DNA of 64,000 nt from Incurvaria masculella (GCA_946894095.1 OX335652.1:18313001-18377000), one strand, 5' to 3'; positions 20,619 to 30,330 are shown, counted from the first letter of the stretch. The notes: a model not told the origin generated them from the letters alone. Numbers and translations are program-made.

Positions 20619-21036
20619 TGTATATTATGCTCAACGACTGTAACAGCCCTTCTAGAACATTCTCCGCCGCCTTCCCTTACGAGGAAATTGTCGCGAAGGA
20701 AATTGTGAAAATGTGGCAGCTTTCAGCAATCTCGCCGAACGGAGGGAGTCCTACGCAAACAAATCGGGTTAGCGAGTGAATGCAGGGGAATTCGCCGCCG
20801 AGGAATCTAGAGGAACCTGCCGCCATGTTCCTGTAAAATGTGTGCCTTTCACGAGTGGGAAGAGAATTGATATGTGCGCTTAGAATATGGAGATATGTTT
20901 TGGAATCTTTTATGGGATTCCGTGTTTCAAAAGAAGAGGGTTTCATCTCTGCTGCACATGAACAGTATTAAGGTGACATAAGACCCTAGAACGACCGTAT
21001 CCGATAATCGTTCGTTTTGTAATATACATTTTCTGA
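20619..21036. other. No recognised feature
   Basis: GC-moderate, unique-looking (20635-20860), with overlapping short frames on both strands and no domain. Could be conserved non-coding or exonic DNA. Confidence 0.35.
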
Positions 21037-21334
21037 AAAAACCAGCCGAGTGCGAGTCGGGCGCGCACACGAAGGGTTCCGTACCATCTAACAAGATTTA
21101 ACAGGAAAAAGAATCACGTTTTTTGTATGGGGACCCCCCTTAAATTCTTGTTATTTTAAATGTTACCCTTTTGTTGTTATAGCGGCAAAATAAATACGAA
21201 CTATGTAAAAAATTCAGCTGCCTATCTATTACGGTTCATGAGACACAGCCCTGTGACATACGGACGGACGGACGGACAGCGGAGGCTTAGTAATAGGGTT
21301 CCGTTGGCACCCTTTGGGTACGGAACCCTAAAAA
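21037..21334 (+). repeat. Family A, full copy
   Basis: AAACCAGCCGAGTGCGAGTC to GGGTACGGAACCCTAAAAAG, with a three-unit GACG core. Confidence 0.85.
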
Positions 21335-21459
21335 GCACTGTTCTGCAAACGAGGTTATTGTAAAAACTTAACATTGAAATATTTTATGATTAAAAATAAT
21401 AAAACTTTAATGTTGCCATACAAATTCAAGCCTTAAATTGATTTGGAAAACCCAAATGC

Positions 21460-21761
21460 GATAACTCCTACAACGTAAGCGGTGAGAGTATTTTTTTTTA
21501 TTCAATTTAATTCAGTAATCGATTATCTAGTGTCTCGCTTGAAAATTGTTTTTATTTCGGCTGTATACAAATTACTATTATTCAAAACATTCTTAGAAAA
21601 TCAATGACGAACTCCCCCAGAATCGCTCATTATTTTCATTCATTACAATTAATATAAAGCCAAAATTAAAAATGTTTTCAAGCGCGACACTTGAGGATTG
21701 ATTGGTGAATATTTTAAAATTAAAATGATATACCCTCACCGCTTATGTTGTAGGAGTTATC
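21460..21761. mobile_element. 302-bp MITE with 32-bp terminal inverted repeats
   Basis: The left end GATAACTCCTACAACGTAAG (continuing CGGTGAGAGTAT) is repeated in reverse at the right (ATACCCTCACCGCTTATG, then TTGTAGGAGTTATC). The interior is AT-rich and non-coding. No clear target duplication. Confidence 0.8.
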
Positions 21762-22232
21762 CTGTTTTAAATGTTATAAAAGCTAGATTTTTACAATATA
21801 TTTTAGAATGCAGCATTTCAAAACACAGTAAAACATTAAGAGCATGGATATAGTTATCGCCCGTAGTATGGGAAATTGATAGAGTAACGACTCTCTTAAC
21901 ATAGTAATTTTATTGTCATTACTAACATATTAGCAAATTTAATGTTTCATGAAATTTCATTAAACTATATATGTTAAATATCAGAACAATAAAGTATATA
22001 CTTATGAGTTTAATTAAATTAAATTCAGCAGGAAGTGGTTATTAGATATTAAAAGCGATATCTTCAGCTGCGTTGTTTGTTTGCTCGCGTGAGGCTGCCC
22101 CGGCCTGTGATTGCGTCACCGCAAAGCCAGAAATAGCGCCAAGGCTTCGTTAGTATGTAATTTGATTCTTCGCTCCAGTTGCCATGGTTATTGGCTAGTC
22201 AGTACCTACGCGATAGGAGATTCATTTTTAAT
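21762..22232. other. No recognised feature
   Basis: AT-rich to 22060, then a GC-moderate unique-looking block to 22200. Confidence 0.4.
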
Positions 22233-22500
22233 CTCGGACTCGCACACGAAGGGTTCCGTACCATCAACATCAAATAATCACGTTTTTTGTATGGGGCCCC
22301 CCTTTAATTTTTATATATTTTATTTTACCAATTGGTTTTTATAGCGGCAAAATAAATACACACCCTGTAAACATTTCAGCTGCCTACCTATTACGGTTCA
22401 TTAGATACAGCCCTGTAACAGACGGACGGACGGACGGACGGACAGCGGAGGCTTAGTAATAGGGTTCCTATTTTACCCTTTGGGTACGGAACCCTAAAAA
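22233..22500 (+). repeat. Family A, 5'-shortened copy
   Basis: Begins at TCGGACTCGCACACGAAGGG and ends GGGTACGGAACCCTAAAAA, with a five-unit GACG core. Confidence 0.8.
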
Positions 22501-22642
22501 TGGTTTTCACACAGTTAGGGAAACCGTAAAAGAAAACAGTTATTGCAGACAGTAAAAAAAACAATTAAAAGAAATACTGTTTCTTTTAATTGTTTTTTTA
22601 AGGACATTGAATTTTTAAGGATAGCTGTTTTCTCTATCTTAA

Positions 22643-23183
22643 GGTGGCCCAACCCGCTCATCTCCCCATACAAAAGGGGAAAGAAGATCACGCCTATATT
22701 TATTGTCAGAGATCCAATATTTTGCACAGAATAGCTTTATTCGATCGAACTAGATGTCTGATGACTATGGCATCGTAAAATTGTGTTTGGTTTCAAAGTT
22801 ATAAGGTCCGAAAGTTCGAATTTTTCGCGCGTTTTATACAATAACTTTGGAGGTAGATTACGCAATGATAAAGTAAGAACATCGTAAAAAGATTAGTCAT
22901 CAGACATAGCTTATTTAATCAAGATTTATGATCTATTTGGTTTTTGTTAAATTTTTTACTACAGCGGTCGTGGTTTACTTTTAGCTATAAGTCGTTTTGA
23001 AATTAAAATTTTCGTAAATCTTACCAAATCATACACTATGCACATTGTCTTTTTTGTGGACATGTTGCATCTTCCTCATCACGGAGCCTGTCTTATTTTT
23101 TGAAACAGAGAAGGTCCCAGAGCGCAACAGCACGGTTTTGTACCGTGCCCTCGAATGAGTTAGGCCCGCCGGGTTGGGCCGCC
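22643..23183 (-). mobile_element. Family C MITE, copy 3
   Basis: GGTGGCCCAACCCGCTCATC at the left, GCCGGGTTGGGCCGCC at the right, TTAA on both sides (22639-22642, 23184-23187). 541 bp. Inverted relative to copies 1, 2, 5 and 6. Confidence 0.9.
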
Positions 23184-23203
23184 TTAACGTTGCAAGACGT
23201 ATC

Positions 23204-23248
23204 GGAATTACCATAGAAATGCGCGCATGCTAGGTCTATGGGAATTAC
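23204..23248. mobile_element. 29-bp palindromic insert with exact 8-bp direct repeats
   Basis: GGAATTAC at 23204-23211 and 23241-23248 flank a 29-bp unit that starts CATAGAAATGCGCGC and ends TAGGTCTATG. Compared with the 20105 insert in reverse orientation, it is the same sequence plus six bases (GCGCGC). This second, independent exact 8-bp duplication makes chance unlikely. Confidence 0.6.
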
Positions 23249-23294
23249 AGTTAGATGCACCGATTTTTTTTTAGTGTACACACAAAAGAGAATG

Positions 23295-24086
23295 ATTTTA
23301 TTTTATTTATTTATTAATTTATATAAGTTTATTGCACTCAAAAAAAAACTCGGGCAAAAGGTACAACTTAATGCCGGAGGCATTTTCTACCAGTCTACCT
23401 TTGGGTATCGTGAGCAGTAGTGCGAGTAGTAACTATGGAGAAATAGCTTTAGAGGAAACCTAATTCCTACACAATATACAACAAATACACACTATACTTA
23501 AAACTAAATATATAACTTATATAACTGTACATAAACTACATAGATATCAATAAATAAATACTAAATACTACATATATATATTTTAAAAACAAAGAAAAGA
23601 TGATACTTAATACAATATAATTAAAAGGAAAAAAAATATTGGCAAAAGAAATAAAAAATAAAAATAAATTCTGACACAATTAAAGAAGTATGAGGGAGAA
23701 AATTAAAGAAATCATAAAGACAGAAAATAAGCTTTAAGATCTTTTTTAAAAACATTAATAGAGGGGGAATTTCGTAAATGGGGACGTAGCTGATTCCACT
23801 GCCTCGGATGCTTTAATGTATTATAACATGTGCACGGCCTGCAAGGGTTATTTATGCTCAATAAATAAATAAATAAATAAAAAATAAAGACCTTTTGACA
23901 TTTGGTAATGTGCCTATTCAAGATAGCAGCTAAATAAAAAATAAACTCATCAAATTTCCGGAGATCGTTTTTAGATTTAAAATGCGAACGAATAAAATTA
24001 TCATTTAAACGCTTTGATTCAGGGAATGCGTCAAAGCACCATGGCAATACTGCAGCGTATGTGCGTGACCAGTGGCTGTACAGCAC
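23295..24086 (-). pseudogene. LINE ORF2 C-terminus and 3' UTR
   Basis: Minus-strand frame 23712-24086 ends with WNQLRPHLRNSPSINVFKKD and LKAYFLSL before a stop, which is the usual C-terminus of a Jockey/CR1-group LINE. The 3' UTR follows (23711 down to about 23310) with a GCCTCCGGCATTAAG hairpin and ends in an AAATAAATAAAATAAAAT tail at about 23295. The frame crosses an AATAA run at about 23860-23885, so its upstream part (to 24086) may belong to another unit joined there. 5' truncated, with no catalytic RT motifs. Confidence 0.65.
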
Positions 24087-24183
24087 ACATTACGGCTTAA
24101 TTGTGAACTTGCACAATGCGAAAAAATATAGCTATAAGAGATATAGTAACGAGGTTACATAGGTCATAACAGTCGGTGTGATA

Positions 24184-24541
24184 GTGTGGTCCGTCACTCG
24201 AAGTTACCAATTGAAAACGATGTTATTTGGTTAATTGAAGTACGGTTTATTAAAAAATGTATCAAGTTCCTAAAAAAAACATTTAATTTTAAGACAATCA
24301 TTGTTATTGTTCGATATAGCCTCCTTTGGCACGGATGATGGCACCAAGTCTTCCGGACAAGGCGGTGCAGGCTGCACGAAGATGGGTTTGCCGTATTCTG
24401 TTCAATTCCCGACGGAGCGCTGTCTTCAGCGTATCCACACTTTTATAACAAACTGACGTTTTACCAAAATTTGGCGCGCTGTCATAATTATTTTGAAAAT
24501 AGAAGCAGTGTGAAGTTAGTAACAGTTCGAGTGACGGACCC
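24184..24541 (-). mobile_element. Internally deleted Tc1-like transposon
   Basis: Inverted ends GGTCCGTCACTCGAA / TTCGAGTGACGGACC with TA just outside each end (24182-24183 and 24542-24543). Only the transposase C-terminus survives inside, so the element is non-autonomous. Confidence 0.75.
24304..24480 (-). pseudogene. Tc1/mariner-type transposase, C-terminal remnant
   Basis: The minus frame reads KSVDTLKTALRRELNRIR, then QTHLRAACTALSGRLGAIIR and AKGGYIEQ before TAA (24304-24306). A basic tail ending GG(H/Y)IE is typical of Tc1-like transposases. The DDE catalytic core and DNA-binding domain are absent, lost in the internal deletion between about 24450 and the upstream inverted repeat. Confidence 0.75.
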
Positions 24542-24649
24542 TATTATTGCAATATATTAGTCACAAAGCAACAAAAATATATGTCCACATGTGATTTCTT
24601 ATGTGATTACAGTCCTACGTACAGATTTTTCGCGTAAAAGTCGAGGTAT

Positions 24650-24800
24650 TTCGAAGTGACGCCTCCTCAGTGGCCGACGAGACGCGTAAAAGTGGTTCAG
24701 ATGGACTGTATTCTCGTGGGCGGGGCGGGGCGAGGCGGGGCGGGAGGGTGAGTTCGTCCGTAATGTTAGATAATGAAATTAACATGGGCGCGTCCGGGCG
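24650..24800 (+). promoter_or_regulatory. G-quadruplex-capable GC-box cluster
   Basis: 24718-24749 reads as consecutive G-runs (GGGCGGGGCGGGGCGAGG, then CGGGGCGGGAGGG), giving at least five runs of three or more G. The runs resemble Sp1 GC boxes, and GGGTGAGT after them looks like a splice donor. Could be a promoter or first-exon end; no transcript evidence. Confidence 0.35.
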
Positions 24801-24876
24801 AGCGCGAGTTAAGGCGGGAATAGACGCCGAAAGAAATCGCTTGAACACTTCTAGTGCAGTGAGCCTGAAGCCTTAA

Positions 24877-25420
24877 GGTGGCCCAACCCGCTCATTTCCC
24901 CATACAAAAGGGGAAAGAAGATCACGCCTATATTTCTTGTCAGAGATCCAAAATTTTGCTCAATATAGCTTTATTTGATTGAACTAGATGTCTGATGACC
25001 ATTGGCATTGTAAAATTGTGTTTGGTTTCTAAGTTATAACGTCCGAAAGTTCGGATTTTTCGCGCGTTTTATACAATTACTTTGGAGGTGGATTACGCAA
25101 TGATGAAGTCAGAACATCTTAAAAAGATTAGTCATCAGACATAGCTTGTTTAATCAAGATTTATAATCTATTTGGTTTTTGTTAGATTTTTTACTACAGC
25201 GGTCGTGGTTTACTTTTAGCTATAAGTCGTTTTGAAATTAAAATTTTCGTAAATCTTACCAAATCATACACTATGCACATTGTCTTTTTTGTGGACAGGT
25301 TGCATCTTCCTCATAACGGAGCCTGTCTTATTCTTAGAAACAGAAAAGGTCCCAGAGCGCAACAGCACGGTTTTATACCGTGCCCGCAAATGAGTTGAGG
25401 CCGCCGGGTTGGGCCACTCC
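24877..25420 (-). mobile_element. Family C MITE, copy 4
   Basis: GGTGGCCCAACCCGCTCATT left end with TTAA at 24873-24876. The right end GCCGGGTTGGGCCACT is followed by a mutated site (CCTTCA). A LINE 3' end abuts it directly and may have damaged the right target site. Confidence 0.85.
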
Positions 25421-25491
25421 TTCAAAGGACGAGGACTGGAAGAAAATTGGAGAGGCGTATGTCTAGCAGTGGACGCAAACACGCTGACTGT
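25421..25491 (+). pseudogene. LINE ORF2 extreme C-terminus
   Basis: The frame reads DEDWKKIGEAYV, stop, QWTQTR, stop, followed by CTGACTG. It matches copies at 62817 and 63925. One premature TAG interrupts it. A severely 5'-truncated insertion. Confidence 0.7.
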
Positions 25492-25564
25492 CCTTCAAAA
25501 GCAATGGACGGTCGTTTTGGAGCACTTAAAATAGTTGCATAGAGGGGCTCGTAGCTCAGTGGGG

Positions 25565-25769
25565 GGTACCATGGAAAAAAACTCGCCGGGTGTACTAGCA
25601 AGTGAGTTCATCGGACGTTTGGTTGCATTTCGTACCATACTAGCTGGTAAATTTGTGTTTAATTGGCCGAATAAAACGTTGTTTCACTGTACGGTACGAA
25701 ACGCAAGTAAACCTCAGATTTATCACTCACTTGCCTGTTCACCCAGGGAGTCAATTTAACATGGTACTT
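25565..25769. repeat. Family I foldback element, full copy
   Basis: GGTACCATGGAAAAA and ACTCGCCGGGTG at the left mirror CACCCAGGGAGT and TTAACATGGTAC at the right. The central arms TGCATTTCGTACCATACTAG and TACGGTACGAAACGC also pair. About 200 bp and almost wholly self-complementary. Confidence 0.75.
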
Positions 25770-25838
25770 ACAGCTCATGCCACAGGATCTGTCCTCGCTC
25801 TTTCATGCACGTCTTCTATATGTTTATAGTTTGGATTA

Positions 25839-26117
25839 GTCAGCCTCAATAGCCCATTGGCGAGACACTTCGGCGATCGCTCTCCGAAGTTAAGCAACGA
25901 TGGGTCCGGCCTGGTCTTGGATGGGTGACCATTCGACCGTTGAGAGAGGCTGGCCGTGGTTCGGATTCCGCCCGGGTTGGTACCATCGCATTGGATGAAC
26001 GATGGTCGAAGCGGCAATGAAAATTGTCCGTGTTTTCCATCCAGTTCAATGTAGCCGTGCAATATAAAGAAGGGCATGGTGGTATTAGCCATCCATGTCC
26101 AGTAACATAAAAAAAAA
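25839..26117 (+). mobile_element. 5S/tRNA chimeric SINE (D5S), internally deleted
   Basis: GTCAGCCTCAATAGCCCATT head, then 5S-like CCGAAGTTAAGCAACG and GGTCTTGGATGGGTGACC, then CGTGGTTCGGATTCCGCCCG joining straight to GGTTGGTACCATCGCATTGG. About 60 bp of the body and part of the tail are deleted. Ends in an A-run at 26109-26117. Inserted into a family D SINE. Confidence 0.8.
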
Positions 26118-26143
26118 GTGCATTTCGTCATGAATGCGAGCTG

Positions 26144-26332
26144 GAGGCCTATTCCGTAACCAGGAATGAGGAATCCTGAGTCTAGAAAACCGCTTTTATG
26201 GTGGTTTTCAAAGCCATTTCGGCGGAAAACTTTGATTAAATTGAAATATTATGCTCCTTCATCTTTTTTCTATTGCGGTTTTCTAGTCTAAGGACTCCTA
26301 ATTCCTAGTTACGGAATTCCAGAAATAGGCTT
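26144..26332. repeat. Family N foldback inside a SINE
   Basis: GAGGCCTATTCCGTAACCAG pairs with the GGAATTCCAGAAATAGGC end, and the inner CTAGAAAACCGC pairs with GCGGTTTTCTAG. CTG precedes it and follows it, suggesting a 3-bp duplication or a preferred site. Confidence 0.75.
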
Positions 26333-26675
26333 GCTGTTCCATATTTCGGAAACAATGTCGGATTTGTACCATCGCATAGGATGAAAAAATGATCGAAGCG
26401 GCAATAAAAAAAATGTCCGCATTTCCGTAGCCGTACTGAGAAAGAGAAGGTATGGCACTTAATTCCTTCGCGAATCCGGTGTGTAGGGCGAATATGATGA
26501 CAGTGGGTGTGGTATTAGACATATATAAAGCAAAAGGTTGTAAAGCCCTTGGGCGTATTCGGGCACCTCAACGTCAGAGTATAAGATATTATCTCGTTTT
26601 ACATAAACAAATCATGACTGTGTTCTGAAAAGAAAGATTTTTATAGATAAGGGATGAAATATAGTAGATATATTT

Positions 26676-27470
26676 TTTTTATGCAACGTGACATGTATGA
26701 CTAGTACCACACAACTACTCCCGATAATAGCCCAATACATAAAATTCCCGAAGGAATTAGGTGTCAGCCTCAGTGGCCCAGTGGCGCGACACTTCGGCGA
26801 TCGCTCTCCGAAGTTAAGCAACGCTGGGTCCGGTCTGGTCTTGGATGGGTGACCATTCGACCGTTGAGAGAGGCTGGCCGTGGTTCGGATTCCACGTAAA
26901 GCTGTAGGTCCCCTTCCTTACTTACTAGGTGGTAGGGTTTATCCAGCCCTGGTTGGTACCATCGCATTGGATGAACGATGGTCGAAGCGGCAATGAAAAT
27001 TGTCCGTGTTTTCCTTCCAGTTCAATGTAGCCGTGCAATATAAGGAAGGTCCTGGCATGGCACCTAGTTCCCATGTGGTGTGTTGGGCTAATACCATGAC
27101 AGAACTTGTGGTATTAGCCATCCATGTCCAGTCACATAAAAAAAAATGCCAGGACCTTCCACTTATGAGCACGGCTACATTGAACTAGATGGAATACACG
27201 GACACTTTTTCATTGCCGCTTCGACCAACTCTTAATCCAATGCGATGGTACCAACCCGGGCGGGCTTAAACCCTACCACCTAGCAGGGAAAGGGGACCTA
27301 CAGTTTTACATGGAATCCGAACCATGGAGCAGCTCGCATTCGTGACGAAATGCGCTTATCGAACTCAGAAAGAGAAAGAAAGTGATGCATGTCGGGGCGA
27401 GGAATTGAACCCAGACCACTGGTACGCTAGGCCAGTCCCCGCGCCACTAGGCTACGTGCCGCTCTAAAAA
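26676..27470 (-). repeat. Family D SINE split by a D5S SINE
   Basis: Left piece 26676-26762 ends GAAGGAATTAGGTG. The right piece from 27147 resumes TGCCAGGACCTTCC and runs to the tRNA-like head near 27465 (minus: GTGGCGCGGGGACTGGC, GGGTTCAATTCC). The split falls in AATTAGGTGCCATGCCAGG, so the D copy is older than the insert. Confidence 0.85.
26763..27146 (+). mobile_element. 5S/tRNA chimeric SINE (D5S), full length
   Basis: 384 bp. The head GTCAGCCTCAGTGGCCCAG plus TGGCGCGAC matches a tRNA box A pattern. The next 80 bp match 5S rRNA: CCGAAGTTAAGCAACG (box A/C-block start) and GGTCTTGGATGGGTGACC (box C). The body and tail are the same as family D: GGTACCATCGCATTGGATGA, CCAGTTCAATGTAGCC, TGGTATTAGCCATCCATG, CAGTCACAT plus A-run. 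RNA polymerase III internal promoters of both kinds may be present. Confidence 0.85.
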
Positions 27471-28363
27471 TACCGTATTTCCAGAAGTTTTAATTGACAT
27501 GATGGAAGTTCTAATTGACGACTGTTTCCCTTTTGGCAACTTTCTGTTGGCAAGAGAAAAATCGCGACAAGTTCGAACGAGAAAGAAAGAAGGGTTTCCA
27601 AACACCAAACTAAACTTAGTTGTAACTTTTTAATACTCTGAATGGCACAGGACGAAAATGCTCTGCTACCATGAAAATAGACTTAGGCGAAAATAACATT
27701 AAGGCCCTGGTACTAGCCAAATCGCAAAGTTAGACGAGGCACCCAAAGTTAACTAACTAAGTCTGACGATTATAAGTATCATTCTTACAATATATGAGTC
27801 CTTGTCTAGGACTCAACCTATTTTCGTTAATGTATGTTTCCTTTTTCTATACAAAATACATTGCGGAAACGGTGTCCATTTCTGAACTTTTTTGACTAAA
27901 TGTAGAAATCTAAAAGCAAATGGAATTTTTTATTTATGCATATATGCTGTTTTTGCTTATATCTAGAAATCGAATTACTTTCAGATTTCTAATGAGAAAA
28001 ATCAACTTTTTTATTTTTATTATTATTTAAATAAATGATGGAATCAAAAAATATTAACAATCCATTATCAGTCTGGAGTTCTATTTGGATTTGCTGAAGC
28101 GTTTCACTACATATTATTACATTTGTAAAAAAGTGCATTTGTATGGCGCGAGTAGTTGGCTAGTCCTAGCGCCTTAAACAATGTGTGTGTAGCGGTTTGC
28201 TGCCACTTCATGAACTTTGGTTGAGTTTTCAGTTAGTAGAAATGTAGCAATTAAAATTTTAAAAACCACCTCGCAATGCAAGAGAAGATGTGAATACGAG
28301 AGAACGGTGTGCGCCATATTGTTAGTTGTTTAGTGTTATTAACAGTGTTCGTTTATTAAGAAT
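27471..28363. other. No recognised feature
   Basis: AT-rich. No repeats shared with the rest of the window and no long frames. Confidence 0.4.
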
Positions 28364-28709
28364 GGCCCGTAAGCTATGCTCCCCATACAAACGTAGTTTA
28401 CTAATCATTTGGAAACCGCTGTTCCAATTGAATTGATATTTAATATCTAATATCAGGTAACAAATATCAAAACCAAATAGATAAATCCAAACGGAATGAA
28501 ATGAAAGCAAAAAGAAAATCTTCATACGAATTTTGTTTTCTCTGTGGTTTGACCCAGAATACATTTACCGAAAAAACAAAGGCATGCAGACACAGATATT
28601 TGTAGCCTAATATTAGATACCAAATATCAAGTATGTTGGAATAATGGTTTTCGAATTATTAGAAAACTACGTTTGTATGGGAGGCGACATTTTCTGATGC
28701 TTACGGGCC
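28364..28709. mobile_element. Family L inverted-repeat element, full copy
   Basis: Left GGCCCGTAAGCTATG, TCCCCATACAAACGTAGTTT; right AACTACGTTTGTATGGGAGG, GATGCTTACGGGCC. Terminal arms are about 45 bp with a small offset. Truncated relatives lie at 39.9 and 40.5 kb. No coding capacity. Confidence 0.75.
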
Positions 28710-29201
28710 GACCTTAACAGATCAATAAAACAATTTAATTTAAAACAGTACAAAAGAAAGTCGGCAGCAAATATTTTAATCTACATTATAGACCCAATCA
28801 GAACTACTATTTGAAGCAATGAAAAAATGTGATACAAACTAAAATTGTAAGGAGCGGTTTTTTTTGGCTCACCTACTCTGCACTGGGCTAGGCCCGTCTC
28901 GCAGAGGGGTGAAACAATTCTGCTGTACAGTCGTTTACTTTAAAACGTATAAACTGTGAGGGAAACCAGTTCCTAATGTCCCTAGAGGAGAAAATGGACG
29001 AGAAATGTCATTCGGCCATTACTCGCGACGCCACCGCATGGACAAATTGTGCATAAAATCGTATGGGACGCCGCCGTGCGCCGACCGCACGACGTATGCC
29101 ACATAGTCCAAATATGTGGTCCCGAAATGCGTTTGCTAAGTCAGTTCCCACCCGCAAAAACCCTCCAATTGTTTCCGATTATGTTTGTCTGTGGAATTTA
29201 G
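28710..29201. other. No recognised feature
   Basis: A CTGTACAGTCGTTTACTTTA stretch near 28930 recalls the family F end but the match does not extend. GC-richer at 29020-29110, with no gene seen. Confidence 0.35.
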
Positions 29202-29720
29202 GGCGGCCCAACCCGGCGGCACTAACTCATTCGCGGGCACGGTACAAAACGGTGCTGTTGCGCTCTGGGACCTTCTCTGTTTCAAAGAAAAAGACAGGCT
29301 CCGTGATGAGGAAGATGCAACATGTCCACAAAAAAGACAATGTGTATAGTGTATAATTTGGTAAGATTTACGAAAATTTTAATTACAAAACGACTTATAG
29401 CTAAAAGTAAACTACGACCGCTGTATTCCAAAATCTAACAAAAACCAAATAGATCTGATATATTTATCTATAAATAGATAAATCTGATGACTAATCTTTT
29501 TAAGATATTCTTACTTTATCATTGCGTAATCTACCTCCAAAGTTATTGTATAAAAAATCCGAACTTTCGGATCTTATAACTTAGAATCCAAACACAATTT
29601 TACAATGCCAACGGTCATCAGACATCTAGTTCGATCAAATAAATCTATTTTGGGTGCGTATATAACTGTGCGTGATCTTCTTTCCCCGTTTGTATGGTGA
29701 GTTGAGCGGGATGGGCCACC
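29202..29720 (+). mobile_element. Family C MITE, copy 5
   Basis: GGCGGCCCAACCCGGCGGCA to GGGATGGGCCACC, TTAA at 29721-29724; the left site is TTAG. 519 bp with small deletions. The hairpin arm has one change (CAAAACGGTGC). Confidence 0.85.
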
Positions 29721-29804
29721 TTAATGTAACACTAAAACCCGCTATAATAATGAGTTTCTATCGCCGCGCATTACTGGATGGAAACAAAGGACAATCTTAA
29801 GGAT

Positions 29805-30165
29805 GTTCCGACCCATACAATGTTTTTTTTACACAGAACGTAAAAAGTATTGCACTTTAAGGCACGAATTCGTCAAAAATATTAAATATAGCCATAGTAG
29901 TTGCAGCGAAAACATATTCACAATTTCAGGTTTAATGGTTTCGTTGTAAATGCCGATTAGAAGTTTTACACCGTTAGATGGGGCTGTTAAATAAAAATAG
30001 TATTTAAATAAATTGTAACAAAACCAATAATCCTGAAATTGTGAAATTGTTTTCGCTGCAAGTAATATGACTATATTAAACTTTTATTATTAATTCGTGG
30101 CTTACAGTGCAATACTTTTTGCGTTATGTGTGTAAACAACTTTATATGATGTCGCGACCATTCCG
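29805..30165. mobile_element. Family M: element with >100-bp inverted repeats
   Basis: Left GTAAAAAGTATTGCACTTTA, TTGCAGCGAAAACA, CACAATTTCAGG; right CCTGAAATTGTG, TTGTTTTCGCTGCAA, CAGTGCAATACTTTTTGCG. Arms of about 110-130 bp surround a 70-bp core. Arm divergence is moderate, so the element is not new. Only one copy here. Confidence 0.8.
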
Positions 30166-30330
30166 TCTGCCACCGCGGGCTTGTCATAGTTTCCCGCTTC
30201 GTGTTTTAGGCAAATGGCGTCGCGTTGGCGTGACGTCACGCGTGCGGCTTTGTCGCAGCGGTGGCGCGGCGACCGCTTCGAACCCGCTGGGCCAATTGAG
30301 TTGGCACAGGACCAACCCGTGAGCCATTAC
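30166..30330. promoter_or_regulatory. GC-rich island with perfect CRE palindrome
   Basis: CGTGACGTCACG at 30229-30240 contains TGACGTCA in a CpG-rich block. It abuts the right arm of family M. Open frames on both strands are short. Possible promoter island; no TATA box or splice evidence. Confidence 0.3.

Larger units (their letters stand above)
25790..26525 (+). repeat. Family D SINE carrying two nested insertions
   Basis: Pieces of one family D body appear in order: a TTTCATGCAC...TTTGGATTA-like stretch ending at 25838, GTGCATTTCGTCATGAATGC and GAGCTG (26118-26143), then CTGTTCCATATTTCGG to GTGTGGTATTAGACAT (26333-26520). A D5S SINE sits in the first gap and a family N foldback in the second. 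Confidence 0.65.

Noticed and set aside
26798..26862. 5S rRNA gene
   Set aside because: Only the internal promoter-like part matches; the ends are SINE sequence and the copies are dispersed with a shared tail and A-run.
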